From NCBI GenBank assembly GCA_005884465.1, contig VAZH01000250.1:1-6267 (forward strand): a stretch of 6,267 bases of DNA. The letters are read 5' to 3'. Shown in pieces: positions 1 to 5,643 of the stretch (the first letter of the stretch is position 1; each line of letters starts with the position of its first letter). Source of the stretch: Alphaproteobacteria bacterium (GTDB lineage: Bacteria > Pseudomonadota > Alphaproteobacteria > Rhizobiales > Xanthobacteraceae). The position numbers and the translations under genes are program-made. The notes beneath the pieces are model-generated. The model searched no databases. It saw nothing but the letters and a program-made list of their open reading frames with translations, and was not told the DNA's origin.

Positions 1-746
1 AAATGCGGCCCCGACTGCTTCGATGAGGTGAAGCGGGAGGGATCATCGATCGCGCAGGCAAAGGTAAGCGAGACGATCGGCCCGACCGCCGGCGTCGACA
101 TCAAGAGCCTGGCCTTGTCATGAAGCCGCGACATCGCACGCACGCGCTTCTCAAAACCGTTGAACTCTGCAAGCAGAACGGCCCGCGCCCGAAGCAGCGC
201 CTGCCCGATCGTCTGAAGGTTCGGATGCCCCTTCACCAGCTCTTCGATGCGTCCGGCAAACTTTGTCCGCGTCGTCTTGCCAACCTTCAGCCCGAAGCCG
301 CGCAAAATCCCGCGCAGGCTGTTCTCGAGGTCCAGCAGCTTGCTCTGCACCAGCTTGCGCGCCGTCAGCATCGCGCGGATCTCCTGGGCCGTGGTCGACT
401 TGCAGTGTACCGGCCGGAACCAGCCGAGCCGCATCAGTTGCGCGATCTTGCGGGCGTCGTTGCGGTCCGACTTCACCGGCATCGCCTTGAAGGCATCGCT
501 CACGTGGCGGGTCTCCAGAAGCTCGACCGCAAGGCCAGCCTGCTTCATGGCCGCATAGAGCCATTGCGACAGCGGCCCCGCCTCAAGTCCGATCCTGGCG
601 AGTTCAAGCCCGAGCGAACCGAACCAGCCGATCAGCGCCTCCGGTTCGCTCACCACCTTGGCCTCCCGGACGACCTTGCCGCTCGCGTCGACCACGCACA
701 CGCTCGAGTATTCCAATGACACGTCGATTCCTGCATAATAGTCCAT
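1..746 (-). CDS. IS110-family transposase (DEDD), 3' end outside the window
   Basis: The minus-strand frame opens at an ATG (744-746) and stays open for 248 codons to the left edge, so the C-terminus is missing. The start follows an AAGGAG Shine-Dalgarno about 9 bases upstream. The protein begins MDYYAGIDVS and carries the RuvC-like DEDD set of IS110 recombinases: D8 (GIDVS), E55 (GLEAGP), D94 and D97 (KSDRNDARKIAQLM). A basic helical middle follows, then the start of the Transposase_20 domain near residues 215-248 (STPAVGPIVSLTFACAIDDP), where IS110 enzymes later place their catalytic serine; that part is not visible. Family knowledge: IS110 enzymes excise the element as a circle and insert it under guidance of an element-encoded bridge RNA. 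It is transcribed in the same direction as the amino-sugar genes and sits directly downstream of them. Family assignment is secure; the named IS cannot be given. Confidence 0.93.
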   Translation of the reverse strand, partial: MDYYAGIDVSLEYSSVCVVDASGKVVREAKVVSEPEALIGWFGSLGLELARIGLEAGPLSQWLYAAMKQAGLAVELLETRHVSDAFKAMPVKSDRNDARKIAQLMRLGWFRPVHCKSTTAQEIRAMLTARKLVQSKLLDLENSLRGILRGFGLKVGKTTRTKFAGRIEELVKGHPNLQTIGQALLRARAVLLAEFNGFEKRVRAMSRLHDKARLLMSTPAVGPIVSLTFACAIDDPSRFTSSKQSGPH

Positions 747-767
747 GGTCGTCTCTCCTTGATGCTT

Positions 768-791
768 GGAGCGAGGCCTATCCTCGACTCC
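768..791 (-). other. Stem-loop just before the transposase start
   Basis: GGAG-CGAGG (768-776) pairs with CCTCG-A-CTCC (782-791), giving nine pairs with one bulged base and a five-base loop. On the minus strand it ends about 21 bases before the transposase ATG, next to the AAGGAG ribosome site. It could be the 3' end of the bridge RNA or a structure limiting transposase translation. Confidence 0.6.
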
Positions 792-822
792 GTTACACCA
801 TCAGTGTGAGGGACGACCGCCT

Positions 823-891
823 GCCTTCCAAGCAAGCCGCGCGACGCGCGCCACAAACAGCGCCGTAGCTAGCGCGGCTTGCTTGGAAGGC
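823..891. repeat. 20-bp perfect inverted repeat, 29-nt spacer
   Basis: The left arm 823-842 (GCCTTCCAAGCAAGCCGCGC) is the exact reverse complement of the right arm 872-891. The spacer 843-871 contains further GCGC self-complementary segments. As RNA this is by far the strongest stem in the window. Its place about 80-145 bases upstream of the transposase start suggests it is part of the IS left end and of the candidate bridge RNA rather than a host terminator, as no T-run follows on either strand. Confidence 0.85.
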
Positions 892-1060
892 CCTCGGGGA
901 GCCTGTTACCCCATCTGCGGGTGCGGCGGGCGGTCGACATTCCCCACGCCTCTCCTTTGAGGGAAGTTGGCACAAAACCTCGGGCGGATCGCGCCGCGAG
1001 AATGCGGTAGCCAGCGCTATTCCGCCGCCTCGATCCATTCCGCGTCGCCTCCCAAGGGCA

Positions 1061-1675
1061 TCACAGCGTTTCTGTTATTTTGGTGAGATTTGGCGGATTG
1101 TCCGGATCAAAACCGCGATCCCGCGCAGCCTGCTCGATGGTGGCGTAGGCTGGCAACAACATCGTAATCGCATCGCAAATTGGATCGTCATTTCCGATCC
1201 AGGGAAGTGTTGCGCCCGGATCGCCTACGGAAAAGACATTGAGCTTTCTGACACGAAGGTCGGCGATCAAGGCATCGACCATCGCAGATGATTCGTCGTT
1301 CTGCCTCAAGACCAGAAGTGGAGTCTCGGCGCTGGCAGCAGCAAGTGGACCGTGCCTTACCTCTGCTGCGCTATAGCTTAATGTCGGTAGCCGCATCGTT
1401 TCGGCGATCTTGAGCGCGATCTCGCGCGCCGGTACCAGTCCAAATCCCCGCCCAATGATGAACGCAGCGCGTGCCGCTGCGAAGCTGCCGCTCCACGCCG
1501 ACCAATCGCAGGTTAGCGCCTGACTGAACCTTTGCGGGAGCTGTCTGATCTTTTCGCTCAAGGCATGATCGGAGGTCAGCGATGCGATAAGCTGCCCACT
1601 TATCACCATCGACAGCACAACCGATTTTGTAGCCGCGACTGCGCGCTCCGGGCCGGCGCCAACCGGCAGCGTCAA
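1061..1675 (-). CDS. C-terminal fragment of the SIS GlcN-6-P deaminase
   Basis: This 204-residue frame can start at TTG 1673-1675, whose last two bases are the first two of the upstream stop codon (TTGA overlap), so coupled re-initiation is conceivable. It carries AGPERAVAATK (residues 7-17), then the second SIS domain with GRGFG (75-79). By comparison with GlmS isomerase the catalytic residues are present: E92 in ALKIAET, H109 in AEVRHGP, and K199 in the C-terminal tail. Intact catalytic residues suggest that the break is recent, an error, or tolerated. Confidence 0.65.
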   Translation of the reverse strand: MTLPVGAGPERAVAATKSVVLSMVISGQLIASLTSDHALSEKIRQLPQRFSQALTCDWSAWSGSFAAARAAFIIGRGFGLVPAREIALKIAETMRLPTLSYSAAEVRHGPLAAASAETPLLVLRQNDESSAMVDALIADLRVRKLNVFSVGDPGATLPWIGNDDPICDAITMLLPAYATIEQAARDRGFDPDNPPNLTKITETL

Positions 1676-2085
1676 TTGGCCTGGGCAACGGGCGATGTCA
1701 CATCATTTACAATTGCAATTGTCAGCGCTCCGCTTGTTCTGGCCGCTCGCGCTCCCGCCACGAGGTCGGGACTCCGGCCGGATTGCGATACGACGATGAA
1801 CACCGCGTTTCGCATATCGATCGATTGTCTGTAGGTTGTCACGACCGAGGGAGCGGATGTCGAAACCAGCAAACCCGCGCGAGTCTCAAACAAATAACGA
1901 AGAAAAGTCCCTGCATTTGCGGAACTGCCCCGGCCTGAAATCACAACGACGCGCGGGTCGGCGTGGCGGATGCGGTCCGCGACGCTTGCGACCAAATCCG
2001 GTTCTGCCAGAAGGCGCTCGGTTGTGAGCGGAATTTCCCGGATCTCCCGGGCCATGGCCGTCTGTATCAGGTCATGTTGGATCAT
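1672..2085 (-). CDS. N-terminal fragment of the SIS GlcN-6-P deaminase
   Basis: This 137-residue frame starts at ATG 2083-2085, overlapping the murQ stop; an in-frame ATG at 2053-2055 (MAREIREIPL) fits the family start about as well, and neither has a strong ribosome site. It holds most of the first SIS domain: the sugar-phosphate loop GRGSS (residues 51-55), and SQSGRSPD (100-107), which matches the phosphate-binding serine cluster of GlmS. It stops before the GPE..VAATK segment that completes this domain, so alone it is unlikely to be an enzyme. Confidence 0.7.
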   Translation of the reverse strand: MIQHDLIQTAMAREIREIPLTTERLLAEPDLVASVADRIRHADPRVVVISGRGSSANAGTFLRYLFETRAGLLVSTSAPSVVTTYRQSIDMRNAVFIVVSQSGRSPDLVAGARAARTSGALTIAIVNDVTSPVAQAN

Positions 2086-2965
2086 GGGCCAACCCGTCGA
2101 TAACTGATCTCAGATTGCCCTCGTGTTTGAGCAATGCCTCAACGGCTTCGGCTTGTTCCCATCCCAGACCAAGCAGTACGGCAACCTTGACGTCGCCGTC
2201 CGCGCGTTGAACGAATTTGGCAGCATCATTCTCGTCGCATCCCACGATCTGGCTGACGATGATCTCTGCGCGGCGAAGAAGTTTTGCGTTGCTTGCGCGC
2301 ATGCTCACCATCAGACCCCGATAGACGCGGCCGAGCTTGACCATTACGGCTGTAGAGAAGAGATTGAGGACGATCTTTTGGGCTGTTCCGGCCTGCATCC
2401 GCGTTGAGCCTGCGAGCACCTCCATGCCGGTTTCAATCAGGATACGATGGCGCGCCAGCTCAAAAAGCGGCGCGCCCCGGTTGTTCGCCACGGCAATGCA
2501 GAGGGCCCCCCTCGCTGCCGCGGAACGCAGGGCTCCCACAGTGAACGGCGTCGTACCGCTCGCTGCGGCGGCTATGACAACGTCGTGTTGATGAACGTCA
2601 GCGCCGGCGATAGCTTCTGCGCCTTTTGCTTCGTTGTCTTCGGCACCTTCAACGCTCTGCAGTACCGCCTGCATTCCTCCAGCCATCACGAAAACGATAC
2701 GATCGTTTGGCCAATCATATGTCGGTCCAAGCTCTGCGCCGTCCTGGATGGCGATGCGACCGGAGGTGCCGGCGCCTACGTAAACCAGCCGACCGCCGCG
2801 CTTCAGCGCCGAGACCGCGTCGTCTACGGCGGCGTTTATCGCCGGCAGGGCTGGTTTTACAGCTGCGCAAGCGACGAGCTGTCCGTCATACATGGCATGG
2901 ATCATGTCGCCGGTGGACCATGAATCGAGGTCGACGAACCGTGGACTTATGTGCTCAGTCAGCAT
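2072..2965 (-). CDS. murQ: N-acetylmuramic acid 6-phosphate etherase (MurQ-type)
   Basis: This 297-residue protein, the usual MurQ length, cleaves the lactyl ether of MurNAc-6-P to give GlcNAc-6-P and D-lactate in the cytoplasm (family knowledge). Visible landmarks are GRLVYVGAGTSGR (residues 58-70, SIS phosphate loop), DGAELGPTYDWP (75-86) with E78 at the position of the catalytic glutamate, SVEGAED (104-110), ASGTTPFTVGAL (135-146), the strong MurQ signature EVLAGSTRMQAGTAQK (182-197), and a C-terminal GDVKVAVLL...EGNLRSVI helical region. The start at 2965 is chosen over upstream in-frame ATGs because relatives begin here (MLTEHISPRF) and a GAAAGG ribosome site lies about 9 bases upstream. 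It overlaps the kinase gene by 11 bases and the SIS gene by 14, indicating one operon. The stretch before E78 (IAIQD rather than LGVLD) differs from the E. coli type. Confidence 0.9.
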   Translation of the reverse strand: MLTEHISPRFVDLDSWSTGDMIHAMYDGQLVACAAVKPALPAINAAVDDAVSALKRGGRLVYVGAGTSGRIAIQDGAELGPTYDWPNDRIVFVMAGGMQAVLQSVEGAEDNEAKGAEAIAGADVHQHDVVIAAAASGTTPFTVGALRSAAARGALCIAVANNRGAPLFELARHRILIETGMEVLAGSTRMQAGTAQKIVLNLFSTAVMVKLGRVYRGLMVSMRASNAKLLRRAEIIVSQIVGCDENDAAKFVQRADGDVKVAVLLGLGWEQAEAVEALLKHEGNLRSVIDGLAHDPT

Positions 2966-3893
2966 ATCTGCGCACCTTTCTCTGCCGCCTCGGCTCGGTT
3001 GCTGCGCTTCCTTCGCGACGGGCCAGAAGCAGAGCCCCGGCCACCGCATCACCTTCAGGCGGGGAAAGAAAGGGCAGGGCGTCAGGCGAAAGCCACTGAA
3101 CGAGACGCGATGCCAGACCCCCAAGCAGCGAGATACGCGGCGCACCGAATTCCACCAGTGAGCGAATCAGCACCTCGACGTGGCGACCAGCTTCGGCGAC
3201 AATTTCTTCTGCGAAGGGATCGCCGGCCTCTGCGTAGCTCAAAGCAACGGGAGCCAGGCTCGCATACTCTGTCGCGGTTGCCTGTTCGGCCCACGCGACC
3301 AACGTAACTGCATCTGGCCCAAGCCGTCCCATTACCTCGAGCAAAAAGGGAGAAGGTCTGGCCCTGCCATCGTGTGCGCGAAGGGCGAGCCTAACGGCCT
3401 GCAGTCCGAGCTCGGCACCGCTGCCCTCGTCGGAGATCGGGAATCCGTACCCTCCGATACGGAGCTCGCGGCCTTTCACCCGAGCGAAGCCGATGCTGCC
3501 GGTGCCCACAACGACAATGCCTCCATCGCGGCCACTATGCGCTCCCAGGCAAGCAATTTTCGCGTCACTCGCGTAGACCACGTTTCGAAACGGGTGTGGC
3601 AAGCCTAGAAGCGCTTCACGGGCCCCTTTACGATCAATTCCAGCCAATCCCACGCCGGCGCTCGTGTGTGCAAGGGCGGCCGGCGGCAGACCGGCATCGA
3701 TTGCGGCCGCCATACTCGCCGTGCGCACCGCCTGCATCGACCTGTCCGCGCCGATCCGCGTTGTAGCAGGCCCGGCGGCACCCTGACCCCGAAGGCGGCC
3801 TTCCGCATCCTCGATGCGGGCCCGGCAACTCGTTCCACCGCCATCGACACCAAGATAAAACTGAGCGTGATCCGATGAATCGTATTTGCTCAT
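2955..3893 (-). CDS. BadF/BadG-type amino-sugar kinase (GlcNAc, possibly MurNAc)
   Basis: This 312-residue ASKHA-fold kinase belongs to the BadF/BadG/BcrA/BcrD ATPase family. Phosphate-1 motif YLGVDGGGTS is at residues 13-22, the likely catalytic D110 lies in YASDAK, phosphate-2 motif VVGTGSIG is at 128-135, GGYGFPISDEGSGAELG (147-163) is typical of GlcNAc kinases, and LLGGLA (256-261) with PPEGDAVAGA (278-287) forms the adenosine side. It would phosphorylate GlcNAc at O6. Members such as clostridial MurK also act on MurNAc, and the overlap with murQ makes that attractive here, but specificity cannot be read from sequence. The start at ATG 3891-3893 gives a normal N-terminus; the ribosome site is weak. 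It is the first gene of the minus-strand operon and is divergent from nagA. Confidence 0.88.
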   Translation of the reverse strand: MSKYDSSDHAQFYLGVDGGGTSCRARIEDAEGRLRGQGAAGPATTRIGADRSMQAVRTASMAAAIDAGLPPAALAHTSAGVGLAGIDRKGAREALLGLPHPFRNVVYASDAKIACLGAHSGRDGGIVVVGTGSIGFARVKGRELRIGGYGFPISDEGSGAELGLQAVRLALRAHDGRARPSPFLLEVMGRLGPDAVTLVAWAEQATATEYASLAPVALSYAEAGDPFAEEIVAEAGRHVEVLIRSLVEFGAPRISLLGGLASRLVQWLSPDALPFLSPPEGDAVAGALLLARREGSAATEPRRQRKVRRYAD

Positions 3894-4075
3894 CCGCTTA
3901 CTCGCGAAAAACGGCGATGCTCAGTGCGCAAACGTCGCGGCTGCCCTTTCCGGAACGTTTGCTGGCTCCCTGAGTTCCGCTCTCATGATAGCATACCGGG
4001 CGCCGAGCCGGTGCATCCTGCAGTTCGGCCGGGGATCGATCGGGCCGACCAACCGGCCAGTGAGGATATGAAGCG
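3894..4075. promoter_or_regulatory. Divergent promoter/operator region between kinase operon and nagA
   Basis: All control of both transcripts probably lies in these 182 bases. Two inverted repeats stand out: ACCGG (3995-3999)/CCGGT (4008-4012), extendable with GC on both sides after a two-base bulge, and GGCCG-N6-CGGCC (4043-4058), which can alternatively pair with CGGCC at 4026-4030. I see no convincing -35/-10 pair on either strand; CATGAT (3984-3989, plus) and TATGCT (3994-3989, minus) are weak -10 candidates next to the first repeat. A shared repressor such as a GntR- or LacI-type regulator would fit, but none is encoded here. Confidence 0.35.
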
Positions 4076-5281
4076 ATGGGCCTGGAACCAGCCGAACACG
4101 CCCGAAGACCCCGGTTGGCAATCTCGGCTGAGCGTATTTTCGATGGATGTGGATGGCACAATGATTCGGTCATCCTGATCGATGGTGGGCTGGTTCAGCG
4201 CATCGCGCCGCGTGATCAGAGCGCGGGCGACTGGCCAACCGAAATTATGCCGCCCGGGACGGTGCTCGCGCCGGGCTTCATCGACCTGCAAGTCAACGGC
4301 GGCGGCGGCATTCTTCTCAATGATGCGCCAACGCCGGAGGCGATGCGCGCCATTGCTCGAGCCCATCGCCGCTACGGCACCACGAGCTGTTTGCCTACCT
4401 TGATAAGCGATACCCGCGCGAAGGCTGTGGCCGCAATTGCTGCCGCAAAATCACTTGAGGGCACCGACGGAATCCTGGGTCTTCATCTCGAAGGTCCGTT
4501 TATCAGCCGCGCGCGCCCTGGGATTCATCGCCCCGACCGTATTCTGTCCGCCACAACGGACGATCTGGATTGGCTCGGGGAGCTATCCGCCGTCGGCTCG
4601 TCCATGGTGACCCTGGCGCCGGAATGCGTGCCTGCGGGATTTGTGAAGACCCTCGCTGAGAGCGGAATTCGGGTATCGGTTGGTCACAGCGAGGCGGATG
4701 CCGATACCTTGACAGGAGCCATCGACGACGGGCTCAGTGGAGTTACACACATCTTCAATGCAATGCCTGCCATGAGCGCCCGGCAACCTGGCATTGTCGG
4801 CGTGGCCCTTACCGACCAACGTCTCACAGCCGGCATCATTCTCGACGGTATCCATGTCGATCCGCTCGTTGTACGGGCCGCATTTGCGGCAAAAAATCAC
4901 AGCAACATTGCCCTCGTCAGCGACGCGATGCCCACCATTGGCACTGAGCAGGACCATTTCGAACTCATGGGGAGGCAGATCCAGCTGCTGAACGGGCGAC
5001 TGGTCTCCGAAAACGGAACGCTGGCCGGCGCTCATCTCGAATTGGCATCTGCTGTCAAAAATGCCGTAACGCTGGTGGGGATTTCCCTCGATGATGCGCT
5101 TCGCGCCGCATCGCTCGTCCCGGCACGGTTTTTGGGAATCGAGCACCATCGCGGCACGCTAAGTGCCGGGGCTCGTGCCGACATCGTCGCATTAACAGCA
5201 AATCTCGATGTCCTTACGACCTGGATAGCCGGCAAGCCGCCGGAAATAACAGACCCAAGAACCGTCCGTCGCGAGACCTGA
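4076..5281 (+). CDS. nagA: N-acetylglucosamine-6-phosphate deacetylase
   Basis: This 401-residue amidohydrolase removes the acetyl group from GlcNAc-6-P to give GlcN-6-P plus acetate. Landmarks: PGFIDLQVNGGGG (residues 66-78), the Q-x-N form seen in E. coli NagA instead of the H-x-H of two-metal relatives; HLEGPF (137-142) with metal ligand E139; VGHSEAD (202-208) with H204; THIFNAM (224-230) with H225; DGIHVD (257-262) for substrate binding; LVSDAM (280-285) with catalytic D283. A C-terminal beta segment (GTLSAGARADIVAL) ends the fold. The ATG at 4076 has GAGG about ten bases upstream; an ATG at 4068 is out of frame. It is about 15-20 residues longer than typical, mostly at the N-terminus before RLAISAERIFDG. 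It is transcribed away from the kinase-murQ-SIS operon but is the missing middle step between MurQ and the SIS enzyme. Confidence 0.95.
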   Translation: MGLEPAEHARRPRLAISAERIFDGCGWHNDSVILIDGGLVQRIAPRDQSAGDWPTEIMPPGTVLAPGFIDLQVNGGGGILLNDAPTPEAMRAIARAHRRYGTTSCLPTLISDTRAKAVAAIAAAKSLEGTDGILGLHLEGPFISRARPGIHRPDRILSATTDDLDWLGELSAVGSSMVTLAPECVPAGFVKTLAESGIRVSVGHSEADADTLTGAIDDGLSGVTHIFNAMPAMSARQPGIVGVALTDQRLTAGIILDGIHVDPLVVRAAFAAKNHSNIALVSDAMPTIGTEQDHFELMGRQIQLLNGRLVSENGTLAGAHLELASAVKNAVTLVGISLDDALRAASLVPARFLGIEHHRGTLSAGARADIVALTANLDVLTTWIAGKPPEITDPRTVRRET

Positions 5282-5304
5282 AAGGACGAGGAACGAATAG
5301 CTTC

Positions 5305-5340
5305 GCACGGGAAACCGTGTTGAGCGACGGCCATTGGCCG
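5305..5340 (+). terminator. Tandem hairpins after nagA, possible transcript end
   Basis: GCACGG-GAAA-CCGTGT (5305-5320) is a six-pair stem with a GNRA-type tetraloop, followed by CGGCC-ATT-GGCCG (5328-5340). They start 24 bases after the nagA stop. Neither is followed by a T-run, so this is at best a weak or factor-dependent 3' end of the nagA transcript. Confidence 0.3.
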
Positions 5341-5488
5341 GCGAGAATTGCTCCAGGTGCGCACAAAATGACAATGGTTCGGATGAACGTCGCGAATCAG
5401 AGTTCACGTTTTGCGAAAATGGCCGTGAGCGCTGCAAACCCGGCAGACAGAACAGCTCAGCGCTGCCAAGACAGAAGTGCGGATTTCA

Positions 5489-5518
5489 TTGACGGTCCTC
5501 ACGTTGTCGGGAGTTCAT
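5489..5518 (+). promoter_or_regulatory. Possible promoter of the fluoride unit
   Basis: TTGACG (5489-5494) is a near-consensus -35. Eighteen bases later GTTCAT (5513-5518) is a poor -10. Transcription from here would begin about 50 bases before the aptamer. It is proposed mainly by position. Confidence 0.25.
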
Positions 5519-5572
5519 GCCTGGCGAAAAGGTATTGCGCCTTTGCGCCGCCTCTACTACGTTTCTCTTGAG

Positions 5573-5621
5573 ATGGGGATGGGGTCCCCCGATAACCGCC
5601 GCGAGGCTGATGACTCCTGCC
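5573..5621 (+). promoter_or_regulatory. Fluoride riboswitch (crcB motif) aptamer
   Basis: All conserved parts of the fluoride aptamer are present in order. Stem P1 is GGGG (5575-5578) with CCCC (5586-5589) around the conserved AUGG loop start. The AUAACCGCC joining segment (5592-5600) follows. Stem P2 is GCC-GCGA-GGC (5598-5607). The conserved CUGAUGACUCCUGC then spans 5607-5620. The loop GGGGU (5581-5585) can form the characteristic pseudoknot with ACUCC (5613-5617), with one G-U pair. Such aptamers bind fluoride through magnesium ions and turn on export genes. It lies upstream of the small membrane protein and crcB on the same strand, which is the expected target, though 230 bases separate it from the first start codon. 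Confidence 0.88.
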
Positions 5622-5643
5622 AGGCGCTTTGCGTCGGTAGGAG
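5614..5643 (+). promoter_or_regulatory. Alternative hairpin overlapping the riboswitch pseudoknot (expression platform)
   Basis: CTCCTGCC (5614-5621) can pair with GGTAGGAG (5636-5643), and inside it GGCGC (5623-5627) with GCGTC (5631-5635) around a TTT loop. This long hairpin uses the same CTCC that closes the aptamer pseudoknot, so the two folds exclude each other. No T-run follows (CCTGTTAAAAAC), so it is not a standard intrinsic terminator. AGGAG (5639-5643) can also pair with a second CTCCT at 5655-5659, which would release the first CTCC for the pseudoknot. Confidence 0.5.

Larger units (their letters stand above)
1..950 (-). mobile_element. IS110-family insertion sequence, left (transposase-proximal) part
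   Basis: The element contains the transposase (1-746) and a non-coding left end upstream of it. The outer boundary is not certain. It must lie between the structured DNA ending near 915 and the natural stop codon of the SIS gene at 1061; 950 is an estimate. IS110 elements have no clear terminal inverted repeats and make little or no target duplication, so the edge cannot be read from this window alone. The long non-coding stretch before the transposase suggests the IS110 group rather than the IS1111 group, whose long non-coding end lies after the gene. Confidence 0.7.
760..950 (-). ncRNA. Candidate bridge RNA of the IS110 element
   Basis: This non-coding stretch lies just upstream of the transposase and folds, on the minus strand, into consecutive stem-loops: 896-912 (GGGG/CCCC, 9-nt loop), 823-891 (20-bp perfect stem), 795-807 (ACAC/GTGT, 5-nt loop) and 768-791 (9 bp with one bulged base). 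Known biology: IS110-group elements transcribe a roughly 150-250 nt bridge RNA from the end upstream of the transposase, with two internal loops that pair with target and donor DNA. Position, strand, size and structure fit. The exact 5' and 3' ends and the guide loops cannot be assigned without the other end of the element and the empty site. The short open frames in this stretch look non-coding. Confidence 0.6.
1061..2085 (-). pseudogene. Double-SIS-domain GlcN-6-P deaminase (NagB-II/AgaS/GlmS-like), frameshifted
   Basis: Two adjacent minus-strand frames together make one family-length protein (137 + 204 = 341 residues; relatives are about 340). Proteins of this kind resemble the isomerase half of GlmS without the glutaminase domain, and act as glucosamine-6-phosphate deaminase/isomerase, giving fructose-6-P and ammonia. 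The first frame ends TSPVAQAN-stop (TGA at 1672-1674) exactly where relatives continue into the ...LP.GAGPERAVAATK block, which the second frame carries intact. One lost base (or four) near 1675 explains the break. No slippery heptamer is visible there, so programmed frameshifting is unlikely. The 5' end overlaps murQ by 14 bases, so it was the last gene of the kinase-murQ-SIS operon. The C-terminus (KITETL) is natural, so the IS element did not cut it. It may be a true pseudogene, a sequencing error, or a split gene. Confidence 0.8.
5282..5568. other. Gene-free stretch between nagA and the fluoride riboswitch
   Basis: No frame here has a convincing start, ribosome site or family signature on either strand. 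It holds two small hairpins just after nagA and possibly the promoter of the fluoride unit; otherwise I see nothing. Confidence 0.6.

Noticed and set aside
120..719. A 199-codon plus-strand open frame opposite the transposase
   Set aside because: It is the antisense shadow of the transposase, rich in R, H, L and P, with no family signature; the minus frame has the complete DEDD motif.
793..1038. An 81-codon minus-strand frame upstream of the transposase
   Set aside because: It runs straight through the 20-bp inverted repeat, has no ribosome site or recognisable domain, and overlaps the structured IS end.
1660..1690. Programmed -1 frameshift in the SIS gene
   Set aside because: No X-XXY-YYZ slippery heptamer and no obvious downstream stimulatory structure are seen at the junction.
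2966..3145. A 60-residue N-terminal extension of MurQ
   Set aside because: It lies inside the kinase coding region in another frame, and family proteins begin at MLTEH, which has its own ribosome site.
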